Positions 55,525 through 64,000 of a stretch of DNA of 64,000 nt are shown piece after piece. Made by a program: the position numbers and the translations under genes. The notes under the pieces were generated by a model that saw nothing but the letters and a program-made list of their open reading frames with translations, had not been told where the DNA came from and did no database searches. The stretch spans positions 2,497,001 through 2,561,000 of the forward strand of contig JAPFFF010000020.1 in assembly GCA_039105265.1 (NCBI GenBank), in the 5' to 3' direction. Source of the DNA: Tritrichomonas musculus. Lineage: Eukaryota; Parabasalia; Tritrichomonadida; Tritrichomonadidae. Position 1 is the stretch's first letter; each line of letters starts with the position of its first letter.

Positions 55525-57366
55525 AAAATATCATGTAATTTCGTGCGAGCTTTTTGAGAAGATGCTTGCAAATAAGTTCACAAAAATAATTGAATTGTTT
55601 TTGATCAGCATCATTCAAAAAGTGAACTGATAGAAAAAGTTTAATCAGTATTATATTCAAAAAGTTTTATTCTATTATAAATAGCGCCATTTTATTATAG
55701 TATTTTTGGCTTATGGAACTCATGTGTTGTGGAATTCTTCTGCAGGGAATCTTACAATCTTGAGGTCCTAAGCTGTAGTGCTCTACTGCAGATGGCTCTG
55801 CATTTTAGGAATCATCAGCCAAGAATAATAATAATTTTATCAATTACCTTATGATTTGTAACCAGGTGCTCATTTACTAAACAATATAGAACCAAAATTC
55901 CGTGTAGACTATACAAATCACCAAAAATCTTGTACTGATTTCTCAATCGAAATAATAGTTAATCAACAAAAGCGATTTCTACATATAATTTTCTTTTTTA
56001 CTTTTCTTTTGATGTTTTATTAAACGTTTGTTATACGAACCATCCAAAATCTTGTACTGATTTCTCAATCGAAATAATAGTTAATCAACAAAAGCGATTT
56101 CTACATATAATTTACTTTTTTACTTTTCTTTTGATGTTTTATTAAACGTTTGTTATATCTTGATATGTTTAAATTGTAATTTTATTTGAATGTGAATCAT
56201 CTTTTAAAATTATCTTTCAAAATATTAAACAAAAAGGTAAATATTATATAAATAAAACTAAATAAATAATAAATGTTGAATTAAAATGTTCTTTTATTAA
56301 TTTTTATTGAAATGATTATCTGAATTTTTCTCGAAAATTTTTTTACTTTTCATGAAATGGTCTGCTGCTCTCTAATATTTAATTTTACTCTTAATTCTAA
56401 GCATTTTTTCTTATAAACGGTCTTTTTATGATTTATCGCAAATTTGATGATTTCGAAGGTTTAAAGATGATATGCATATTTTGAATTCTATTCCGTTATT
56501 TAAAATTAGATGTTAGAGAGCAGCAGACAATTTCATCAAAAGTACAAAATTGTTCGAGTAAATTCAGATAATCATTTCAATAAAAATTAATAAAAGAACA
56601 TTTTAATTCAACATTTATTATTTATTTAGTTTTATTTATATAATATTTACCTTTTTGTTTAATATTTTGAAAGATAATTTTAAAAGATGATTCACATTCA
56701 AATAAAATTACAATTTAAACATATCAAGATATAACAAACGTTTAATAAAACATCAAAAGAAAAGTAAAAAAGTAAATTATATGTAGAAATCGCTTTTGTT
56801 GATTAACTATTATTTCGATTGAGAAATCAGTACAAGATTTTGGATGGTTCGTATAACAAACGTTTAATAAAACATCAAAAGAAAAGTAAAAAAGAAAATT
56901 ATATGTAGAAATCGCTTTTGTTGATTAACTATTATTTCGATTGAGAAATCAGTACAAGATTTTTGGTGATTTGTATAGTCTACACGGAATTTTGGTTCTA
57001 TATTGTTTAGTAAATGAGCACCTGGTTACAAATCATAAGGTAATTGATAAAATTATTATTATTCTTGGCTGATGATTCCTAAAATGCAGAGCCATCTGCA
57101 GTAGAGCACTACAGCTTAGGACCTCAAGATTGTAAGATTCCCTGCAGAAGAATTCCACAACACATGAGTTCCATAAGCCAAAAATACTATAATAAAATGG
57201 CGCTATTTATAATAGAATAAAACTTTTTGAATATAATACTGATTAAACTTTTTCTATCAGTTCACTTTTTGAATGATGCTGATCAAAAACAATTCAATTA
57301 TTTTTGTGAACTTATTTGCAAGCATCTTCTCAAAAAGCTCGCACGAAATTACACGATATTTTATTT
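55525..57366. mobile_element. Foldback element with ~865 bp near-perfect inverted arms
   Basis: Arms at about 55525-56390 and 56500-57366 are almost exact reverse complements, with a spacer of only about 110 bases. Ends read GTAATTTCGTGCGAGC inward. Each arm contains an internal direct repeat of about 110 bp (ATCTTGTACTGATTTCTCAA occurs twice per arm). No gene is present. A clear target duplication is not visible. The arms being so similar suggests a young insertion or ongoing gene conversion. Confidence 0.9.
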
Positions 57367-57891
57367 CAACCCTTTCAACTTTTAAATATTTATTGAAAAA
57401 AGGGAATAGGCTTAAAAGAAGAATAGAAATAAATGATATAAAATTTTATATAATTTATATATACCAAAATATAGCAAAAATACTCAAGAAATAATTTTTT
57501 TTAAGTCAATTAATTTTGTGATAACTCATAGAATTTTTAACACAGAATTTGATAGTGGTCCCAGAAATTTTGGTTGAATAATTAACCAAAATTTAATTTA
57601 ATAATTGAATGAACCAAAAAGTAAATAAAAACTACTCTTTTTTTGGTATATATTCTATACAGTTAATATTTATATGTGATTTTCTGTTATAACGAAATAA
57701 TTAAAAAATATTATATTAACATAAATTAGGTTTTACCCTAAAAGAAAGGACCTGACCACCGTTAATAATATTAATAAACGATAAAAATATGAAAAGTAAA
57801 ATCTTTTACTAAAAAAAAAAAGATATTAAAAATGGAAGTTTATTGGATTCAAATGAGAATTTTTCCAAATCTTTAAATTGCAAAAAAAGAA
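57367..57891. other. No gene seen
   Basis: AT-rich sequence between the foldback element and the 3' end of the next gene. No repeats or motifs of note. Confidence 0.6.
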
Positions 57892-58866
57892 CTATTTTTG
57901 ATATTTCTTAAAATAATATTCAGCAACTCTTTGTATAAGCTCTTTTTTCACATTGTTATTTCTAAATATCATCATCACAGAGTCAACAAAGAATGCCTGA
58001 GGTTCAATATGAACAACTTCGACATCATCATCTTTGCAAATGAAGAATCCATTTGCTGCAACAAAATTTTTGCCTGAACCTGACCAACTAAAATGCCTGA
58101 CTTCTTTTTCGGCAACGTGAGGCTGGTACCAATCTTTTTCATCGTATTGAGGGCATTCGACGCAATAGTGTATATCGAAATCCATTTCTTCAACATCATA
58201 TGACAAGAATCCAGGAAGAATAATTGCCAACTGATGGTTGGGTGTTTCTTTCATATATTCATGGATACTTTGTCTACTGGTGTCTTTGCCATATTCATTT
58301 AAATCCTTACCAATATCAATTTGAGTCACATTTGATGAATCCCTTGAAACAATGATTTCCTTCGGGTCACTTGATGTAAATTGACTTTTAGAAACTCTAA
58401 ACATCATCACCCATTGCCGTATGTTCATTATGTGGTCCTGGAATGGGATTTGAATGAATGGTGATCGAATTTTTTTGCCGGCTGGCAATTCTCTTGGGAA
58501 ATCAAAAACTTCATTTTCAAGAGTTAAAAATACCTCAACTTGATTAATGTGCATTGGTGTGACATTATTTTTTTCACCAAACTTGTATTCACGTGTGTCA
58601 ATTGGTATACAAATTCCACTCCCTAAAAAAGGAAGAAATGATTTTTTCTTTAGTTCCAAAAATACATAACCATGCGTCCAATATGAAGGAATTTTAATTT
58701 GGTATTCTTCATTTAACTGCGTGCTTGTTAATTTAGGTGTTCTAAGCAAATATCTTTTGGAGCTCTTATCTCTTTTTTTGAGAAAAGAGTCATATTCTTC
58801 AAGATAACATACAACTCGAACAAGATTGAATCCATTTCCATTGATCTCCAATTTTGCATTTAACAT
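57892..58866 (-). CDS. Unrecognised 324-residue protein
   Basis: The one clearly intact host-type gene in the window. It starts MLNAKLEINGNGFNLVRVVC, has no signal peptide or membrane segment, and looks globular with many beta strands (HGYVFLELKKKSFLPFLGSG; HINQVEVFLTLENEVFDFP). Cys pair in DIHYCVECPQYDEKDW. The C-terminal 30 residues are helical and basic (NNVKKELIQRVAEYYFKKYQ). I do not recognise the family; a trichomonad-specific protein is likely. The sequence before the ATG (TCATTTCATTTTTTAAG on the minus strand) contains an initiator-like TCATTT, as usual for trichomonad genes. Confidence 0.7.
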   Translation of the reverse strand: MLNAKLEINGNGFNLVRVVCYLEEYDSFLKKRDKSSKRYLLRTPKLTSTQLNEEYQIKIPSYWTHGYVFLELKKKSFLPFLGSGICIPIDTREYKFGEKNNVTPMHINQVEVFLTLENEVFDFPRELPAGKKIRSPFIQIPFQDHIMNIRQWVMMFRVSKSQFTSSDPKEIIVSRDSSNVTQIDIGKDLNEYGKDTSRQSIHEYMKETPNHQLAIILPGFLSYDVEEMDFDIHYCVECPQYDEKDWYQPHVAEKEVRHFSWSGSGKNFVAANGFFICKDDDVEVVHIEPQAFFVDSVMMIFRNNNVKKELIQRVAEYYFKKYQK

Positions 58867-58884
58867 CTTAAAAAATGAAATGAA
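58867..58884 (-). promoter_or_regulatory. Possible initiator of the 324-codon gene
   Basis: On the minus strand TCATTTCATTTTTTAAG directly precedes the ATG. TCATTT fits the trichomonad initiator TCA-Py-(T/A) at its usual close distance. No other upstream element is seen. Confidence 0.45.
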
Positions 58885-59039
58885 AATTTTTCTATCAAAA
58901 GTTCAATTCCTTTTTCAAATGGGTTATTCAATTAAACTGTCATGTAAAGCTTTCATTTCTTTCAAAAACTGGATAAACCAACGTTATACTTTTGAAATTC
59001 ATTCAAAAAGCAACTGGAAAATGTTCAGAGTTTCATAAA

Positions 59040-60163
59040 AAAAACTCATTGTTGTTTTCAAAAAAAAATAAGTATTAATTTGTAAATTATTCATGTTAAT
59101 TTTTTTGGTTTTTTGTATCAAATTAATAACCGATCAATATTTCTTCAAATATCTTCAAAATATGATATGTATCAGATACATTATTAAAATGGTTTCATTA
59201 TAATTGATTTTTAAACATAATTTGAAGAAACTTTATAATTAAATATATTATTTGAGTTGAAAGCATCACATTAATTCATTTGTATTTTTAATATATTGCA
59301 TTAGATTGTAAGTTAAAATCAAATGATTATTTTATTCTTTTTTTTATAAAATTTCAATCAATATTGAATCTCTCTTTGATTTTGATAAATTAGTAATTTT
59401 TCATAATAAAATTATAAGATTTAAGCTATTTTACATAAGCTCTTTGCTAAAATTGCTTCTTCTTCTTTATTTTTAATCAAAAATATTGTCTTGTTTTCTT
59501 TTTCAATTTTTAAATGAAATTATTGAAAAAAAAAAAAGAAAACAAAAAATAAAATTTGCATAAGAAATTATTCATTTGTGAAATTATTTGTTCAATGTCT
59601 TGTTTTCTTTCTTAAATTAAAATAAGAAAACTCTTTTACTTACTTGAAAGAGTTTTCAAAGATAACATATATTCACTTTTCAAAGTAATGATCAATTAAA
59701 TCATAATTGCTTTATGTTAATTATCATTTTCATAATGAATTTTTAGGTCATACTTTCTTTTCTATATAAAATTGAGTTAGAGATATATATTAAATTTAAT
59801 TCAATAAATTAAGATAATAGAAATGATCAAAATACGATAGCAGAAATGATTTCAAAGTGATTTTTCCTTGAAAACTCAAATTTTATGATGAAATCTCAAA
59901 GAATATAATATTTAAAATGACTTTGAATTTTATATGATAAAAAGACTTCCCTCATTGATTTCAAATTAAAAATATCCCCTTTAATACAATATATAAAATA
60001 TTATCTCTTAATTTGACTGAAATTATTTATAATAATTTTGGACAAACCTATAATTTAACAGAATAGGCATGAAGATATCATAATTCGAAAAAAGATATAT
60101 TTATAAATAAAAATATTTGAATTATTCATTTATTGAATTAACTTAATTTAATAAATATAAGAA
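59040..60163. other. No gene seen
   Basis: About 1.1 kb of AT-rich sequence between the start of the 324-codon gene and the 3' end of the Cys-repeat gene. A few long A and T runs; no repeat or RNA gene recognised. Confidence 0.6.
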
Positions 60164-61861
60164 TTATTTTGCAGGAATGTGCTTTCCATTTGAGCTTTTT
60201 TTACATGAAGATCCAGTTAACATTGAAATTGAACCAGCTTTGTATCCACAATACTTGCAATAATAATACTTTTTTTCATCACCTACATATGGAACGTGCT
60301 TTCCATTTGGACTTTTATTACATGAAAATCCAGTTAACATTGAAATTGAATTAGCTTTGTATCCACAATACTTACAGTAATAATACTTTCTGAGAGGTCC
60401 ATTGAATGGCACATGTTTTTTAGTACGACTTTTGTTGCAAGAAAAACCAGTTAACAATGAGATCGAACTAGCTTTATATCCACAACACTTACAGTAAAAT
60501 TCTGGTAGTCCTGATGATTCAAATGGGGAGTGTTTTCCAGTTGGACTTCTATTACATGAAAAACCAGTTAACATTGAAATTGAATTAGCTTTGTATCCAC
60601 TATACTTGCAGTAAAAACTCGTTGGCTCTTTAGGCGGTTCTGGCTTGCTATTCTTGGCCTTTTCCGAGGCACTTGAAGGAGGCTTTTGAGGTTGATTAGA
60701 AGTTTTGGATGGAGATCTTTGGGGTAGTTTTTTGGTAGGAATGTAATCATTATCATCATCGTCATCATTGTCCTCAGAAGATGATACGGAGGAGGAAGAT
60801 GTCGGTGATGGTTTTCTTACTGGTTTTGGCTTGACTTTTTCTACCTCTTTTTGCTTTATCTCTTCATTTGGCTTGACTTTTTATCTTCAACTTTTGGAGT
60901 TTCTTTAGCATAATATTTATCAACTTTTGACGGATACGGGCATGTATAAAGTGAAGCTAGCTCAATAACTTTATGGCCTACTGGAATAGCAATTCCAAAG
61001 AAATCTATTCTTTTAAATGAGAATTCTTTATCTAATCCAATGAATCGAATTATTCTACAAAACCTTTGACTTTTGTTAATATCGTCAATTTCATAATTAT
61101 AAGATTTTTTACCTTTAAGTGTAGCATTTCTTCTTTCATGAACCAAATATTTTTTTATGGCCGAATCAAAGATTGCTTCTCCATTCTCATGTCCTTCAAT
61201 AACTGGCATATTGTGGTAATGAATTTTTGGTGTTTTTTCAAAAACAGATATATCAAAACTATCTTCTTGAGCTATTAGATCTCCATATAATTTGAAAAAG
61301 GAGAGAGAAAAATGATCAGAATAAGTAAAAAATGAAAAAGCTCTATAAAAGTTTTTTTGAGTCCCATTCTCAATATTTAAATCATAACGGGATCCTGTTT
61401 TTAATGTTTGAACTCTTGTGAAATATAACACATCCCATCTATTAAAATCATCGTTGTATCCAAATAAGCAAATTGTATTGGGCATATCCAGCTAAGCTTT
61501 CATCCTTTGGCGTGCGAAAAGCAAAACTGGATAATCTAATGGAATGTTTTGGGAAATAAATTATGAAAGAACTATCATTAAGTTTGCTTGGAGACCAAAT
61601 GTTATCTTTATTATTTGTAAAAAGAGTACATTCATCACCAGATTTATTTATAAATTTATAAAAATTGTCAAAGTTTTTATTACCAACCATCAAAAGATCA
61701 TATGAATCTTTGTCCTTTGCTGTATACAGTATTTTCGTGTTTGAATCAGCTTCAATGCAAGTAAATTCATTTTCAAATCTTTCTTTTCGATCCAAAGTTT
61801 TCAAAAGATTTTCATTTAAATCTTCATCTGAACAATCTTCACTAATAAGATAAATGGCCAT
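60164..61861 (-). pseudogene. Discoidin-like (F5/8 C) protein with Cys-repeat tail, two frameshifts
   Basis: Three frames follow one another. The first (MAIYLISEDCSDEDLNENLL) leads into a galactose-binding-like domain (SSFAFRTPKDESLAG), which continues in a second frame with the typical FGYNDDFNRWDVL and RAFSFFTY. The third frame has an acidic, Ser/Pro-rich linker (SSSSVSSSEDNDDDDD) and four Cys repeats of 39 residues with spacing C-x2-C-x14-C-x7-H (for example YYCKYCGYKANSISMLTG). The first repeat has Ser for its second Cys. Shifts lie near 61486 and near 60885, the latter at an A run. Discoidin-like domains with such tails occur in trichomonads; the tail may bind zinc. Decay, sequence error or frameshifting are all possible. 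Confidence 0.7.
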
Positions 61862-62879
61862 ATCATGTCACTTTTGTATTGAACAATTTTTTTCAATATT
61901 TAACTTACTCAATATTCACTAGTTAACAAAAAACATTTTTTATTCTTGTCTTGTTTTCTTCTCAATTTTCTAACTAAGACTAAATTTGATAATAATAATC
62001 CTATCTCTAATAAAACCAACAATATTTTTATAGTTAAATTATATAAAATCATAAATAACGATATATATATTTTTGGCAATTAATTACATATTGTTTTACT
62101 TTGAAATGGATACAACAAAGGAAGGTATTTATGGGCGTAATTAATACATAATATTTAAAATTAAATACTGTTAATATTACAATCATGAAGTTTCAAGGCC
62201 AATTTTTCAGTGAATTTTAGTGTTTGCTGCCTTCTTCTTTCATCTGATGTATATTATAAATCAATCTTGACATATATTGTGACTATAATACAATTCAATA
62301 AGTTCTGTATCATTTTAACATATTCGATACTTATTTACTCCCAATTTTCTGACCAGAAAAGAGATTGTAAATCGGAAAAGATTTCATTGCCTATTCAAAT
62401 TCATAAAAATTTGAAATCGTAACAAATGAAACTATCAAAGGAGAAAAAAAGTGCCAGCATATCACAAAGTAACTATATAAGTTCAGATTCTTACGCTCCA
62501 TCATTAAAATAAAATTCAATTATATTGAAAAATTTGAGAGAAATTATTTCAACAGTTTCAATGGGTTCACAAAATTGCGTGGTCTGGGTTTTGGAAGGTA
62601 GTTTATAATAAGAAAAATGAAATGTTTGCATTTTTTTTATTGTTTGAAGATTTTGTTATTTCATTTCAGCATTACTGAGTGGGTCTTGATTGGTGATTCA
62701 ATGATTTAGCTAAGATTGTTCATTCCCCAAATATTTATAGAAAAAAAGTAATTTTTAAGTTTAAATACTCAATTATTAAGAAGTAAAAAAAAATTATATT
62801 TTTATTCCTTTAGAATGCTTCCAAATCTTGAGGAGTTTTGAGTGTAAATTGCGTTGTATTGTTATTTCTCGTAGTCACT
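61862..62879. other. No gene seen; second copy of a dispersed repeat
   Basis: AT-rich. 62670-62870 is the second copy of the repeat at 52333-52540. The frame at 62210-62422 looks like chance. Confidence 0.6.
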
Positions 62880-63345
62880 TACACTTGTATAAATCATTAC
62901 ATCCAATTGCCATTACTGTCATAGGAATTGATATTTCCTGTAAAGAAGAGCATCGAATAGAGCAAAGTCTTTATATTTCATTCAATGAAGAATGTTCTTC
63001 GAAATAAGAATGTCTCAGCGATAAACATTGAGTGAAAGGTTTTTCATTAATAAAAATCACAGAAAAAGGAAATGTAATTTCAATCAACGAAGAACAACCA
63101 AAGAAAGCATATTCATCGATCGTATTCAAAGAAGAAGGTTCTTCAAAAGTAATTTTCTCAATAGATATGCATTCACTAAATGAGTTAATTCCAATTTCCG
63201 TTACAGATGAAGGAATCTTCATTTTCTTCAATTAATGACAATCGCTAAATGCATCATTACAAATTTCTGCTACTGAAAATGGAATGTTTAGTTCGATTAA
63301 TGAAATACAACAAGGGAATGTATAAGATCTATAATTAGAGTCACT
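62880..63345 (-). pseudogene. BspA-like leucine-rich-repeat gene relic
   Basis: Minus-strand frames contain the treponemal-type LRR pattern of BspA-like proteins: KMKIPSSVTEIGINSFSEC, SLNTIDEYAFFGCSSLIEIT and CCISLIELNIPFSV. Units are about 23 residues. The frame has an in-frame stop between the last two units (near 63236) and at least one shift near 62975; no start or C-terminal anchor is found. Trichomonads have hundreds of BspA-like surface genes, and this is a decayed piece of one. Confidence 0.75.
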
Positions 63346-64000
63346 GAAGACGAAATTGTTATTCGCTCTAATGGTGAAAATTATTATCACATTTTTCATT
63401 TCTGGAATTTTGCTTTATGAAATATGAAATAAACATGCTCACACATTCGATTATATATAGCTATGCCTTCATTATTAAATGTAAATTATAATATTAATTA
63501 CATAAAGAACTGAATATAAATCATTCTTAAAATATTTTGAAGAGATAATTGGTCGATATTATAAACAAGTAAGTTATTTATAACATTTAATTAAGTTACT
63601 TGCTTATATGTCCCTTTAATTCATTAGTTACTTAAAAATACCATCATATTTTTTTAGTGTCCAAAAATTTTTTTTTAATAAATTTGGCCCATTTTCATTT
63701 TCTCAATTTTTTTTTTGGGCCAATTTAAGTGGAAACTATATCATACATTAATAATTAAATAATAACAAACGAGACACATTTTTTTAAATAGTATAAAAAT
63801 GATTTTTATCATGTTTTTATTAGAGTATATGGAAAAAAAAAATTAATGGACAAAAAAAAATTAATGGTCAATTTATATTTGGTCGGATAAAAAAATAAAT
63901 AAATTTTCTCAAAATATTAGAGATTTTCTAATAATAATTAGTAATAAATGTTTTTCATATAATTTCTAATTTTATATCCAAATGAAAATGCATTTTCTCA
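63346..64000. other. No gene seen
   Basis: AT-rich to the window end. A short inverted pair TTGGCCC/GGGCCAA lies at about 63684-63722, and TTAATGG is repeated near 63842 and 63861. Nothing can be named. Confidence 0.55.

Noticed and set aside
63684-63722. TTGGCCC/GGGCCAA pair as transposon ends
   Set aside because: Arms are 7 bp and there is no duplication or defined element between or beyond them.

Overview
The window looks like nuclear DNA of a parabasalid protist, probably a trichomonad (Trichomonas or Tritrichomonas type). This is inferred from four things: very AT-rich DNA without visible introns, several Maverick/Polinton elements of the kind that crowd trichomonad genomes, a DUF3447-like ankyrin-repeat gene, and a relic of a BspA-like leucine-rich-repeat gene. 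Host genes are few, and most look damaged. About two thirds of the window is mobile DNA.

Layout. 1-2658 is the right end of a Maverick (E) that runs in from outside the window and carries a 1.4 kb Mutator-like insertion (921-2356). 2745-5068 is an ankyrin gene whose 3' part has become an array of 188 bp units. 5069-6420 is gene-poor, with a tRNA-like sequence at 6421-6491. 6498-29115 is a three-level nest: an incomplete Maverick (D), split by a small DNA transposon (T, 7126-24925, 8 bp target duplication), which is itself split by a 16.5 kb Maverick (A, 7375-23915, 418 bp inverted repeats, 5 bp target duplication). 29116-30105 holds a 132 bp tandem repeat. 30106-48287 is an 18.2 kb Maverick (C) that looks whole. 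48288-52919 is AT-rich and gene-free with a large inverted repeat. 52920-55500 is an old, broken Maverick of another family (F), abutting a near-perfect 1.8 kb foldback element (55525-57366). 57892-64000 carries an unrecognised 324-codon gene, a frameshifted gene for a discoidin-like plus Cys-repeat protein, and the LRR relic.

The Mavericks share one gene set in nearly the same order: protein-primed DNA polymerase B, DDE/D integrase, two small proteins, a very large fibre-like protein, a small beta-rich protein, major capsid protein, a small Gly-rich amphipathic protein, a coiled-coil protein, a packaging ATPase, a roughly 680-residue protein and a 156-173-residue protein. Polymerase and integrase would copy and insert the element; ATPase, capsid and fibre-like proteins imply particle formation. 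I could not recognise an adenovirus-type protease.

The most unusual signal is a set of tiny double-hairpin cassettes. Each is two perfect hairpins with 4-7 bp stems and mostly 3-base loops, separated by about 1-4 bases. They are scattered inside Maverick genes and terminal repeats. Several are present in one copy and absent from the sister copy at the same place, and where two copies can be compared inside a gene the length difference is a multiple of three. They resemble the mobile double-hairpin elements known from fungal mitochondrial DNA, and I know of no description of them in Mavericks.
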